Source of the DNA: a gamma proteobacterium HTCC5015
GTDB taxonomy: Bacteria > Pseudomonadota > Gammaproteobacteria > HTCC5015
DNA: 42,815 bases
NCBI GenBank assembly: GCA_000155715.1
Contig: DS990600.1
Coordinates: forward strand, 149,775 to 192,589
Direction of reading: 5' to 3'
Shown here: piece by piece, positions 6,885 to 15,690 of the stretch
Layout: every line of letters starts with the position of its first letter
Position numbering within the stretch: position 1 is the stretch's first letter
Program-made: the position numbers and the translations under genes
Notes under the pieces: model-generated
What the model was told of the DNA's origin: nothing
Database searches by the model: none
What the model saw: only the letters and a program-made list of their open reading frames with translations

Positions 6885-8135
6885 TTAATCGCGTGACAGC
6901 AGCATGGTTGTGCCAGAGGCACCGGCTGCACACACGCTCATAGCGCCGCGCTTACCGCCTGTACGCTTGAGCTGTAGCGCCAGCGACAAAGCAATACGAC
7001 CACCCGTCGCAGAGAAGGGGTGACCCAAGGCAATCGAGCTCCCCTGGGGGTTCAGCTTGTCCTCGGGAATTTCGCCGACTGCGGGCTCTTTCCAACCCTG
7101 TTTCCAAGCGGCGCGGTTACACTCAACTTGGCCAGCAAACGCCTCGTGTACTTCGACGATGTCGAGATCGTCAAATGTCACTTTATTGCGCTTGAGCATG
7201 CGAGGCATCGCCACGGCAGGCGCCATCAGCAGGCCGTCGTCGGGATCGATTGAGGCCACTTCAAAGTCCTCAATGAATGCCAGAATCTCGAGGCCTTCTT
7301 TTTTGGCGCGCTCTTCAGACATCAACATAACGGCAGAAGCGCCATCCGTGAGAGCCGAAGAGTTAGCAGCAGTCAGCGTACCCGCGCTAGAGCGGTCAAA
7401 GCAGGGCTTGAGACCGGCCAGCTTTTCCGCTGTTGTGCCGGGACGTACCAAGCCGTCCTTCTCGACGCCGTTGACGGGCACGATTTCCTCGCCCAAACGG
7501 CCGTCTTCTGTCGCCGCCGCTGCGCGTTGGTGCGAACGCGCCGCCAGTTCGTCCTGTGCTTCGCGGGAGATGTTCCACTCTTTCACCATCAACTCGCAGT
7601 GCTCACCCATCGTCAGGCCCGTAAAAGGCTCGGCAACACCGGGGCGCTCGGGGAAGAAATCCTTAGGACGCAGCTTAGAAAACGCCTTGAGCTGCTCGCC
7701 CATGGTTTTCATAAAGGCCGAGTCGGCGAAGATGCGCGTGGCTTTTTCATTAAAGCGCAACACGGGGTTCGACATAGAGTCCACACCGCCGGCGATGCCA
7801 ACTTCGATGCGGCCCTCTTTAATTTGGTGGTAGATGTGCTGAATCGCCGATGTGCCTGAAATGCAGTTATCGGTAATCGTCATCGCACGAGTTGAAGGCG
7901 TTAGGTTGGAGTTCAGTACCACATGGCGCGCCATGTTGGGGATACGGGAATCCACGACGGTAATACCCCAAGACAGGAAATCGACATCTTTTACATCGAT
8001 GCCCGATTTTTCCAACGTGCCGTTCACAGCGGCCACACTAAGATCTTCTGCCTTCTGATTTTTAAAGACCGTCATGGCCTTAACAAAAGGTGTACGGGCG
8101 CCACTAACAATGGCTACACGGGTTTCTTTACTCAT
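6885..8135 (-). CDS. Acetyl-CoA acyltransferase (thiolase), FadI-like
   Basis: This 416-residue thiolase has the nucleophilic cysteine C91 in TDNCISGTSA, the histidine motif VHEAFAGQV, the GHPFSATGGR motif and the second cysteine in SVCAAGASGT near the C-terminus. It joins or cleaves acyl-CoA and acetyl-CoA in fatty-acid metabolism. The sequence style (start MSKETRVAIVSGARTPF, insert with FNEKATRIF) is closest to FadI, the beta subunit of the anaerobic or short-chain beta-oxidation complex. No hydratase/dehydrogenase partner is adjacent, so it is a lone gene here. I chose the start at 8135 because AGAGGAG lies upstream; the longer frame to 8240 has no such site. A terminator follows. Confidence 0.9.
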   Translation of the reverse strand: MSKETRVAIVSGARTPFVKAMTVFKNQKAEDLSVAAVNGTLEKSGIDVKDVDFLSWGITVVDSRIPNMARHVVLNSNLTPSTRAMTITDNCISGTSAIQHIYHQIKEGRIEVGIAGGVDSMSNPVLRFNEKATRIFADSAFMKTMGEQLKAFSKLRPKDFFPERPGVAEPFTGLTMGEHCELMVKEWNISREAQDELAARSHQRAAAATEDGRLGEEIVPVNGVEKDGLVRPGTTAEKLAGLKPCFDRSSAGTLTAANSSALTDGASAVMLMSEERAKKEGLEILAFIEDFEVASIDPDDGLLMAPAVAMPRMLKRNKVTFDDLDIVEVHEAFAGQVECNRAAWKQGWKEPAVGEIPEDKLNPQGSSIALGHPFSATGGRIALSLALQLKRTGGKRGAMSVCAAGASGTTMLLSRD

Positions 8136-8348
8136 CACCCAAACTCCTCTAACGAGTTTAACGAAAACTGAATAAGGGCTTCTTTGCCCATTGGGAGCGC
8201 AACCATACAACAAAAGGGAGCAATTGCACACGACAGGCACACAGGATTGACGCCTGAGGGCACCCTGTGACTCAAAATTTGCCCCCGCCGCAATTTCCGT
8301 GCTATTCAGTCGGGATAATAACTCATAATCACTGCTTTCAGGATTGCC

Positions 8349-9791
8349 ATGTACCGTTTACTACTGACCCTATTTATAGGCGCCTTTTTAATTCTCGCCT
8401 GCGGCCCGCAACGCGGCGTTCAATACGATATTGAAGATCAGCACACCGTCGCCGTTATTAACGACTGGCGCGTGCCCACCGACAGCGCCCGCGCCCTGCA
8501 AACGGGCATGAACCGAGGACAAGTACAACATCACTTACGCGATGTCGTACAAGGCATTATCGAAAATGAATTGATCGCCGAGTACGCGCTCGATCGCTAC
8601 GGCATGGAGGAGCTGGTAAAACAAAATCGCGTGGCGTTTGAATTCGACGTCATCATCGAAGATCAAAGTACTGCCATTTTGCGCCACCATTTTGAAGACG
8701 CCATGTTGCAGTCCATCGCGCAGGAGCTGCCCGAAGGCAGCTTGGCGGGCACCACCACGCAAGCTTTTACACTCAAAGGGGAAGAATTGCTGGACATCGC
8801 CGAGCTGCAACATCTCGGAAAAATTGCCCTCACCCAAGAACAGCAACAACGCGCCAAAGAAACCGTACTCATCGCTTTTCAATTTCCCGGTGCCGAGGAA
8901 CAACGCGTCACGCTGTGGGACATCTACCGCCGTATGAACATCCAAGGCAAAGATCGCATTCACAAAGGCGATGTCGGCTTTGTCGAGGACCACGCCCGCC
9001 AGCGCGTCGGCTCGGCCTATGTGCGCTACTGGCTCAAGCAAAATAGAGCGCATGGCGAAGCCATCATCGCCGCCGTCGAGCGCTTTGTGCGCAACAAAGA
9101 GCTCAAACAGCGCTACATGCAAAAAGTCGGGCTGATTGCCGTTCTTCACGCCAACACTTCGGAAGTCTTCAAGCATCGCGCCGAGCAAGTTCCCCAAGCG
9201 GAGATCGCCGCCTACTTCAAAGAGCACAAGGCCGATTTCGAGCGCGTCGAGCGGGCGCGGGGGCGTCACCTGCGCTTTGCCGACGAGTCCACTGCCAATA
9301 AGGCCTACGCCGCACTGCATGAAGGCGCCAGCTACGACTCTGTGGCCGAGCACTATCAAGACAAGCTGCTCGCGCAGGGCGACACCGGCTGGATCGAGCG
9401 CCGTGATCGCGAGCAAATGTGGCTACAAACGCTACTGTTTACTCAACCCCTAGATACGCCCTCGCGCCCCTTCCGCAGCCCACAATCGGAAGGAGAGGAC
9501 ATATACTGGGACATTGTCATCGTCGATCAACGCGAAACCGGCTACCCCGCCGTAGACAGTGAGTCGGTGCGCTACGAGGTCAGTCAGATTCTGGCCAAGG
9601 CCGCCATCAGTAAAGACTTCAAGCTGCTGCGCGACACTTTGTTTAAAAACGCCTTAGTGCGGCTCAACCCCACACTGTTGGAGCTCGACGAACAGGGCGA
9701 CCCGCTGCCCGGCACCGAGAGCACTCACAAAAAGCGCCAGCCGTTTAGCGCCACCTTGCAACACGGCGATCACGCGGGGCATAGTCACTAG
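8349..9791 (+). CDS. Lipoprotein parvulin-type peptidyl-prolyl isomerase
   Basis: This 480-residue protein opens with a lipoprotein signal (LILAC, lipid-bearing C18). It then has a long helical N-terminal part resembling SurA/PpiC chaperone regions. A parvulin-like domain spans about residues 285-390: ARGRHLRF, a shortened loop, YDSVAEHYQDKLLAQGDTGWIERRD, then LFTQPLDTP and YWDIVIVDQRE. It probably assists folding of secreted proteins from a membrane-anchored position. Some catalytic residues look altered, so chaperone action may dominate. The start has AGGA upstream. The TAG stop is shared with the left edge of the MITE. The C-terminus is His-rich (HGDHAGHSH), which might bind metal. The next two genes, also exported, could be its clients; this is inference. 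Confidence 0.82.
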   Translation: MYRLLLTLFIGAFLILACGPQRGVQYDIEDQHTVAVINDWRVPTDSARALQTGMNRGQVQHHLRDVVQGIIENELIAEYALDRYGMEELVKQNRVAFEFDVIIEDQSTAILRHHFEDAMLQSIAQELPEGSLAGTTTQAFTLKGEELLDIAELQHLGKIALTQEQQQRAKETVLIAFQFPGAEEQRVTLWDIYRRMNIQGKDRIHKGDVGFVEDHARQRVGSAYVRYWLKQNRAHGEAIIAAVERFVRNKELKQRYMQKVGLIAVLHANTSEVFKHRAEQVPQAEIAAYFKEHKADFERVERARGRHLRFADESTANKAYAALHEGASYDSVAEHYQDKLLAQGDTGWIERRDREQMWLQTLLFTQPLDTPSRPFRSPQSEGEDIYWDIVIVDQRETGYPAVDSESVRYEVSQILAKAAISKDFKLLRDTLFKNALVRLNPTLLELDEQGDPLPGTESTHKKRQPFSATLQHGDHAGHSH

Positions 9792-10055
9792 GGCCTGTTA
9801 ACACAAATTTGATGGTCACTGTTGTGACTAAAAAAGCGCCAATCAAGGCGCAAGGAGCGTGGTTTGGTGACTCCAAATGAGCGACGAGCAACGATGAGTG
9901 GCGCTTTTTTAGCCACAACCCGAAGGGCTGGAGCTATTTTCCGCCCAGCTGCGTTATCCGTTGTTTGTGTAGACGTACTACACGGCACTCCTTCTGCCTT
10001 GCTGGGCAGAAAAATGGCTTCCAGCAGAGATCATAAAATTTGTGGTAACAGGCCC
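9791..10055. mobile_element. 265-bp MITE with TA target duplication
   Basis: The element starts GGGCCTGTTAACACAAATTT and ends in the inverted counterpart with one mismatch near the tip (GTTACC against GTTAAC). TA lies directly outside both ends (9789-9790 and 10056-10057). Inside is a perfect 14-bp inverted pair, CTAAAAAAGCGCCA at 9828-9841 and its complement at 9899-9912, plus a GTGTAG/CTACAC hairpin and an imperfect CCGCCCAGC/GCTGGGC pair. No transposase frame is present, so it would need an enzyme supplied elsewhere. It sits exactly between two genes: its first G completes the upstream stop codon, and the downstream ATG follows its right edge by 3 bases. I recall similar elements in other marine gammaproteobacteria, but that needs a search. 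Confidence 0.82.
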
Positions 10056-10058
10056 TAG

Positions 10059-10727
10059 ATGCAAACCCGTTTCGTCCTCATTGTTCTCGGCTGTCTCGTC
10101 GCCCTACTGATTGCGGGGCGCTGGGGCTTACAACAGCTTGAAGAGCCCACGGAATCACCGCCGCCACCCCAAGTAATGGCGTCATCCACGCCTGCGCCGC
10201 CCGCTCCCGTGGCTCCCCCTGCCCCCAAAGCCAACCCACCCAAGGTGGCGTCGGCGAAGCGCGAAACCGAGCCCGAGCCACAACCCGAACCGACCGAAGC
10301 CGAGGCTCTCATTGATGAATACGGCTTTAGCGCGGCTAAAATCGAATCCCTGCGCGCCGCTAGAGACGGCGACGCACGCACCCCCCCCATCAAACGCAGC
10401 GATCCCCGCGAGCTACCTACCCCCGAGGAATTAGCAGATCCCGAGCTGTACAGCCAGTACGAAGAGCGCCACCGAAAAGCCCTGCTGGCTGGGTTCGTCA
10501 ACGCCTCAACGCCCAAAATCGAGCAGCTAGAAAAACTATTAGAAGACGGCAAACAGCACGGCATGACCGAAGAAGCGATCCGCGAGGCGCAAGAGAAAAT
10601 CGATAAACTCAAGGAAACGCGAGATCAAATGCTGCGCGACGAGCCCGACTTGGCCAATGTTCCCATCCCCGAGATTGAATTGAACGAACCGCCCTCCCCT
10701 AACCAGCCTGGCGCTAATTCTCAATAA
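10059..10727 (+). CDS. Membrane-anchored proline-rich coiled-coil protein
   Basis: I do not recognise this 222-residue protein. It has one N-terminal transmembrane segment (about residues 5-22), which probably leaves the rest in the periplasm. A Pro/Ala/Glu-rich linker follows (about 28-85). After it come a charged region with SDPRELPTPEELADPELYSQYEERHR, a heptad-like helical stretch (about 150-190, IEQLEKLLEDGKQHGMTEEAIREA) and a Pro/Asn-rich tail. The gene probably once directly followed the parvulin gene (stop TAG then ATG). The MITE now separates them by 267 bases and supplies only a weak AGG before the ATG. Expression may therefore depend on the MITE sequence. It might be an accessory of the parvulin or of the secreted enzyme downstream. 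Confidence 0.72.
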   Translation: MQTRFVLIVLGCLVALLIAGRWGLQQLEEPTESPPPPQVMASSTPAPPAPVAPPAPKANPPKVASAKRETEPEPQPEPTEAEALIDEYGFSAAKIESLRAARDGDARTPPIKRSDPRELPTPEELADPELYSQYEERHRKALLAGFVNASTPKIEQLEKLLEDGKQHGMTEEAIREAQEKIDKLKETRDQMLRDEPDLANVPIPEIELNEPPSPNQPGANSQ

Positions 10728-10850
10728 GACCGCACAGAATGAGCCAAAGCAGCGTTATTCGACGCTGTTTGCCTTGTCCATTACCCCTAAACTGCGCAAA
10801 TCAGGTGATTTATACATAACAAGTACTCACAACAAATCAAGGGGATTACG

Positions 10851-11879
10851 ATGAAAAAGACCACTCTACTCACGGCAGCCGCCCTTTTACTGACCGCGGG
10901 CCAAGCTAGCGCCTTTCAGCAGATCACGCACAAGCGCATCGCGATTGATGCCGTGAACTACATGCAGGCCAACCCCAGCACAACCAATTTCAACAAGCTA
11001 CAGGCTGCTGCCAACGCAGCGGGCTATAGCGTGGCGCAAATGGCCGAAATCATTGGCCAAGGCGCTTACGATGTCGACGACTTTGCCGACACCTACATTT
11101 GCGGCGCCATCACAGGCGACTGTGTCGAAGCACCCGTGTGGGGCATGGCGGAAAGTATTGTTAAGTACACCTCGTACTGGCACTTCCAAAATCACACTCA
11201 AGGTAGCGATGCCCACGGCAACGACCTCGGTGGTTACAACTACGACAAGCTCACTGTCTGGGGCGCCGTCGACAACGCCGCAGCGAGCTGGTTGTACAAC
11301 GACCACCTCGACGATGGCAACGGCGGAATGACGGGCACCTGCTTCTGGTGGTCTTGCGCAGAAGACTCGGAGTACAACAGCTACGGCATCACCGAAGCAA
11401 ACTACCGTCAGGGTAGCTACTCCAACAAAGGTATGTACGAAGATTTCCAAAACATTCCTTTCCAGCCCATCGATAACTTAGGCCAGTACTGGTACAGCCA
11501 GTTCTTGAGCCAGCCCACCTTCCAGTCACTGGGCTTTGTCATGCACACCACTGACTTGTTGCAGCCCCACCATGTGTGGACCACATCTGACTTGAACCAC
11601 GCTGGCTGGGAAGGCTGGGTCGCCGACTACTACGACAGCGAAAACCTCAACGACAGCGCTCTCGTAACAGCGGCACTCAACGACTTTACCCCCGTACCCG
11701 CGAACCAGTCGGATATTCGTTCGCTGATGACCGAAGGTGGCGCCTACGCTTACCAAAACGGTGGCATTGTTCTCAACAGCACAGATCACACCGACCGCGT
11801 TGTCGTGGCGAAAAAGGTAGTCCCCCATGCCATCGCCATGGTTGTTCACATCCTGAACCACGCGGCGGAACAATTCTAA
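10851..11879 (+). CDS. Secreted zinc-dependent phospholipase C/P1-nuclease-like protein
   Basis: This 342-residue protein has a Sec signal peptide with likely cleavage after ASA (residue 21). It carries histidines and acidic residues in the pattern of the zinc phospholipase C/S1-P1 nuclease fold: ITHKRIA right after the signal, YDVDDFAD near 75, YWHFQNH near 120, and HTTDLLQPHHVW followed by HAGWEGW in the second half. The three-metal site of that fold uses such His/Asp/Glu residues and a mature N-terminus close to the cleavage point. It is predicted to act outside the cytoplasm on phospholipids or nucleic acids; which one cannot be decided here. A clear AAGGGGA site precedes the ATG, and a strong terminator follows. 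Cysteines around residues 84-91 and 165-170 could form disulfides. Confidence 0.75.
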   Translation: MKKTTLLTAAALLLTAGQASAFQQITHKRIAIDAVNYMQANPSTTNFNKLQAAANAAGYSVAQMAEIIGQGAYDVDDFADTYICGAITGDCVEAPVWGMAESIVKYTSYWHFQNHTQGSDAHGNDLGGYNYDKLTVWGAVDNAAASWLYNDHLDDGNGGMTGTCFWWSCAEDSEYNSYGITEANYRQGSYSNKGMYEDFQNIPFQPIDNLGQYWYSQFLSQPTFQSLGFVMHTTDLLQPHHVWTTSDLNHAGWEGWVADYYDSENLNDSALVTAALNDFTPVPANQSDIRSLMTEGGAYAYQNGGIVLNSTDHTDRVVVAKKVVPHAIAMVVHILNHAAEQF

Positions 11880-11909
11880 AATTCGTGTGATACAGCAGTA
11901 GCACTTTTT

Positions 11910-11935
11910 AAGCCGGCGCCCGCCGGCTTTTTTTT
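11910..11935 (+). terminator. Rho-independent terminator after the phospholipase-like gene
   Basis: AAGCCGGCG and CGCCGGCTT form a 9-bp GC-rich stem with a 2-base centre at 11910-11929, followed by eight Ts. It lies 31 bases past the stop of the gene ending at 11879. Confidence 0.92.
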
Positions 11936-12019
11936 GCCTATCCATCACTGCAAGACGAATCCACCTTCACACTTCAGCTGTATTTTTTACACCCTCTTTA
12001 TACCCTAGAGTGGCCGTAC

Positions 12020-13828
12020 TCACCGAGGCAACTCAGCCAAGGCACTGGGCGTTACCACATAGCGATAGTTCACTTGTAAATTCCCTTGGCCGTCAAAGTG
12101 CAGCGGAGTAACGGGGCGGGTACCGCTCACCGCAAAGGCCGCCAAGCTTTTGAAGGTGGTGCCATCTATTTTTTCCACGGATGCACCGTGCCCCAAAAAC
12201 AGATCGCCGTTATTATCTTCGGCCACATCAAAGACATCACCAAAATCGTATCGCGTGTATCGCTCGTGCTGCCGAATAATATCGACAGCGCCATTAGCGG
12301 TGTGGGCCCTTAAAAAGGTGTAGCGCGACAAGCCATTATTCGATGAGCTCGGCAAGCTATCGAGATAGCCCATATAAATGTAGTCTCCCTCGGCCTTAAA
12401 CACCGAGGTCAACACAGAGCGGGTATATTGCACATCGACGCCGACTTCACGACGCCACTGCTGGGCGCAATTGGTGTTCCATTTTTCAATGTATAAGCGG
12501 TTGTTATTAGAGATAGCTGTATTGGTATAGGCGATGTAAATACTGCCGTCTTCTCCCTCGGTTAGCGGGTTCCCGTACACACTAGACAAGTTGCTGTACC
12601 AAACACCTCCTCGTCGGGAGTGTGCTGCAAACACAGTGTCATTGATACCTTCATAGCGGGCAGACGAACAACTGGTATTGGGCTGCATATTTTGGTCGTA
12701 CAGCTGCAAGCGCAAACTCGACGCAGAGTCCTGAATCAGTGAGGCGTAACCCCCTGACGACAGCGCGTACAAATTGTCACGCCCCGTGTAGTAGGTGTCG
12801 CTAGGACCAGAGGGGTCGGGACGCTGAACTAAGCTGCCATTAGCTTGAATCGTCAGTGGCGTTTGAGGCTTAGTATTGTCTTGCACATGTTCAGAGTACG
12901 GATAGGGCGATAGCAACCAGCCGCCCCCCGCAAGGGCTTGTACACTGCCTGGCGTCAAACCTAGCTTGCCCAACTGAATCGCCTCTTCGGCACTGATCGT
13001 TGCTCCCCCTCTGCTGTAGTCAAATACCGAGCTTCTCTGGAGGGCGTTCCAAGAATGAATACTTGTCAAATAATTAGGCGGCAAATCATCTAAGTAGTTG
13101 CCAACAGCGCCACTGGGAATCGTAAACTCAACTTCGTTGTATGTATTGCCAGCGGCATCTAGCTGGCCCACAACCAATTCGCTATCGCCATTTTGAGTAA
13201 ACATATAGTGAGACGGTGGTTGGGCTTGCACATCAATTAGCCAGCGATCGGCAGAGCGGCCATTCAAAATTTTGGGCTTATCCAAGGCGTTTTCAAAAGC
13301 ATCAACACCGTCGATATCGGCATTCAAATCACCACAACTCGACAAAACCGATGCTGGTAAATCGTAGGTGCCACTGGCCTGATAATCCGTACCGCCCGAT
13401 TCTGCCGTGTATTCATAAGTACCCTGACGAGGAGAAGTGGGGGTTAATACATAGCGCTCACTACCACCGCTATAGCTCAACGCCAATGTGGCGACTGCCC
13501 CGTCCGAGCTAAAATCAATCTCTTGAATGCTTCTAATGGTTGGGTTTTTCGTATTATTGCCCTGAATCTCGCCACCCGAACTGGTGTTAACCCACCAATA
13601 TTGAACCGAGTAATCGCTATTGAGGCCCGTATTGCCACCATCGACAATATCAAATTTAAAATGCAGCCCAGTCGGGGAATTTGGCCAACGGTATTCGCAA
13701 TTGCCGAGTGTCGCACTCCCTTGGCCTGAGCCATCTCCCGACCCACCGCCAGAAGAGCCACCACAGCCCGCCAATATTAAGGGTAAAAACAACACAAAAA
13801 ATGCACAAAAGCGGATGAAAGCAGTCAT
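12020..13828 (-). CDS. Large lipoprotein of unknown function
   Basis: The start at 13828 gives a 602-residue protein with a classic lipoprotein signal (FVLFLPLILAGC). A Gly/Ser-rich linker GGSSGGGSGDGSGQGS follows, so the body is tethered to a membrane. I see no family that I can name. The rest is rich in beta-strand-like, Tyr/Asn/Gly/Ser-containing segments. Several repeated-looking blocks near the end (GSIYIAYTN, DYIYMGYLD, GDLFLGHGA) look like blades of a beta-propeller. The longer frame to 13882 would put 18 extra residues in front of the signal and is less likely. It is divergent from the LuxR-type gene, with about 116 bases between the two starts. Confidence 0.75.
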   Translation of the reverse strand: MTAFIRFCAFFVLFLPLILAGCGGSSGGGSGDGSGQGSATLGNCEYRWPNSPTGLHFKFDIVDGGNTGLNSDYSVQYWWVNTSSGGEIQGNNTKNPTIRSIQEIDFSSDGAVATLALSYSGGSERYVLTPTSPRQGTYEYTAESGGTDYQASGTYDLPASVLSSCGDLNADIDGVDAFENALDKPKILNGRSADRWLIDVQAQPPSHYMFTQNGDSELVVGQLDAAGNTYNEVEFTIPSGAVGNYLDDLPPNYLTSIHSWNALQRSSVFDYSRGGATISAEEAIQLGKLGLTPGSVQALAGGGWLLSPYPYSEHVQDNTKPQTPLTIQANGSLVQRPDPSGPSDTYYTGRDNLYALSSGGYASLIQDSASSLRLQLYDQNMQPNTSCSSARYEGINDTVFAAHSRRGGVWYSNLSSVYGNPLTEGEDGSIYIAYTNTAISNNNRLYIEKWNTNCAQQWRREVGVDVQYTRSVLTSVFKAEGDYIYMGYLDSLPSSSNNGLSRYTFLRAHTANGAVDIIRQHERYTRYDFGDVFDVAEDNNGDLFLGHGASVEKIDGTTFKSLAAFAVSGTRPVTPLHFDGQGNLQVNYRYVVTPSALAELPR

Positions 13829-13944
13829 GGTCGCGGGCCCGAGTCCAATTTTAACTTCCCAATTGTATAAAAACCCGCACAATGAGCAGTATCCCTATAT
13901 GGGGTTAATCATCGAATAATTTGGCGTTCGAGCCCCAAATAATA

Positions 13945-15099
13945 ATGAAAAAAACCGACTCTCAAGCTCCCACTCTCCCCCAACGCAACGCGGTCAGCAT
14001 CAGCGAGAACATTCCAGACCTTATCCATACTTTATACAGCGCACTCAACCACCCTGAGGGGTTCCATCCCTTTTTAGACCGCATCACTCACAGCATCAAC
14101 GGCTGTGCCGCGCAGCTCTCAACCATTCGTAAAGCGCCCATTCAACTGGAACACTTGTGGTACAGCGGACTGTCTGATGATTTTTTAAAGTGGTATTTAG
14201 ACAACAACATGATTGAGCACGATGTCGTATCCAATCACGCCGTCACACAAGCACCGGGACATTTTCAATCTGCCATACCGCTGCTCGATCACTACACCAT
14301 GGAAGCGTCTTATGCGCGCTGGGAATCCGACCAAGACATGCTGGACAGCGCTTGGCTCGTGGTAGAGGCCGACGAACACAGCATCACCTTGCTAACCATT
14401 CAACGCACCGTCGCTCAGGGCGTTTATCAACAAAGCGAACTGGCACAATTAAACCAGCTCACTCCGTATATTCGACAAGCGGTGCAACTGCATCGTCAAA
14501 TTGCTCACCAGTACCGCGTGGGGTCCTCGCTGGAATGGCTTTTTAACCACCTTGCCGAAGCGACTTTTATATTGGACGATCGAGCCAATGTTTTATACAG
14601 CAACCGCGCGGCCAAAACACTGCTTCAACGAGAGCGCTGTTTAAAAATCGCCGATACGCGATTTCAGTTTTCCCAAGATCAACTGCAGCACGATTTTGTT
14701 CGATCTTCGGTGCGGGTCGCTCGATCGAGCATTGGCAAAGAAAATTTTTACTCGCATTCCTTATTTTTGCCTCGCCCGCAAAAAACGCCGCTAACCTTGA
14801 TGATTAAACCGCTAGAGAGCAACGAACTCATGGCGGGAGGCGCCATCGTCACCGTCTACGACCACAGCCATCGAACGCTGCCGAATGCCGAGGCCATTGC
14901 CGCTTACTTCTCGCTGTCTCCCGCAGAGGCGACCTTGTGCGAAGACTTAATCACTGGTCTCAGCTTAAAAGACATTGCCGCTCGGCAGCACAAAGCCGAA
15001 GCCACTTTAAGAACCTATCTAAAAAACATATTTCGAAAAACGGAACACAACAGCCAAGGCCAATTGATCAGCAGTATATTATCCGCCCTGCTGCACTAG
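13945..15099 (+). CDS. LuxR-type transcriptional regulator
   Basis: This 384-residue protein ends in a LuxR/GerE helix-turn-helix: YFSLSPAEATLCEDLITGLSLKDIAARQHKAEATLRTYLKNIFRKT at about residues 320-365, with the usual LS-x-AE, G-x-S-x-K-x-IA and V/LRTYLKNI elements. The N-terminal part (about 20-200) and the middle (about 205-310, with a PAS-like NHLAEATFILDDRANVLYSNRAAKTLL) look like sensory domains. The ligand is unknown. I chose the ATG at 13945. A TTG at 13921 would add 8 residues; neither has a strong ribosome site. Divergence from the lipoprotein gene makes that gene a candidate target. Confidence 0.85.
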   Translation: MKKTDSQAPTLPQRNAVSISENIPDLIHTLYSALNHPEGFHPFLDRITHSINGCAAQLSTIRKAPIQLEHLWYSGLSDDFLKWYLDNNMIEHDVVSNHAVTQAPGHFQSAIPLLDHYTMEASYARWESDQDMLDSAWLVVEADEHSITLLTIQRTVAQGVYQQSELAQLNQLTPYIRQAVQLHRQIAHQYRVGSSLEWLFNHLAEATFILDDRANVLYSNRAAKTLLQRERCLKIADTRFQFSQDQLQHDFVRSSVRVARSSIGKENFYSHSLFLPRPQKTPLTLMIKPLESNELMAGGAIVTVYDHSHRTLPNAEAIAAYFSLSPAEATLCEDLITGLSLKDIAARQHKAEATLRTYLKNIFRKTEHNSQGQLISSILSALLH

Positions 15100-15130
15100 G
15101 GTCTTCTGTGCACCGAGCCCCTGCTGTGGA

Positions 15131-15629
15131 GATTCCAAATCCAGTTTGGAATGACAGTCATTGCGAGGAGGCGCAGCCGACGTGGCAATCTGCGGGTGCG
15201 TTCGATGGGCAGATTGCGTCACTGCGTTCGCCATGACGACGCACTGTCGGACCGAGGGCGGGACTCCTACAACCCCACCGTCGCTCCCGCGCAGGCGGGA
15301 GCCCAGTGGCTTGACTGCCCCCGCTCACTCAAAGACGCTGGATTCCCGCCTGCGCGGGAATGACGAAAATCTCGGGGAATGACGGACATTTCGGAGAGAC
15401 CCTGCTAAAAATCCGTCATTGCGAGGAGGCGCAGCCGACGCGGCAATCTGTGGGTGCGTTCGATGGGCAGATTGCGATACTGCGTTCGCAATGACGACGC
15501 ACTGTCGGCCCGAGGGCGGGCCTCCTACACCCCCACCGTCGCTCCCGCGCAGGCGGGAGCCCAGTGGCTTTACTGCCCGCTCACTCAAAGACGCTGGATT
15601 CCCGCCTGCGCGGGAATGACGAAGGTCTC
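15131..15629. repeat. Two tandem copies of a composite dispersed repeat
   Basis: This non-coding stretch between the LuxR-type gene and msrB holds two copies of a roughly 210-bp unit, 15157-15369 and 15414-15625, about 257 bp apart. Each unit starts GTCATTGCGAGGAGGCGCAGCC and contains an inverted GGCAATCTG...CAGATTGCG pair. It ends with two palindromes of the CGCGCAGGCGGGA type around CACTCAAAGACGCTGGATTCCC. A single GATTCC...TGGAATGAC motif precedes them at 15131-15155. An inverted copy with a shorter linker lies at 27390-27567. Open frames crossing this region follow the repeats and look non-coding. Confidence 0.88.
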
Positions 15630-15690
15630 GGAGAATGACGAAAACCTCGGGGGATGGCGGGGTTGATCAGGTTTCGCGCCCTTGCCGCTA

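Noticed and set aside
7057-7833. Long plus-strand open frame of 258 codons
   Set aside because: It lies antisense to the well-supported thiolase gene, is Ser/Arg-rich and low in complexity, and matches no family.
8535-9416. Long minus-strand open frame of 293 codons
   Set aside because: It is antisense to the parvulin gene, which has a signal peptide and ribosome site. The antisense product looks like a codon-bias shadow.
9864-10058. Short open frames inside the MITE on both strands
   Set aside because: They follow the inverted repeats of the element, have no ribosome site and resemble no transposase.
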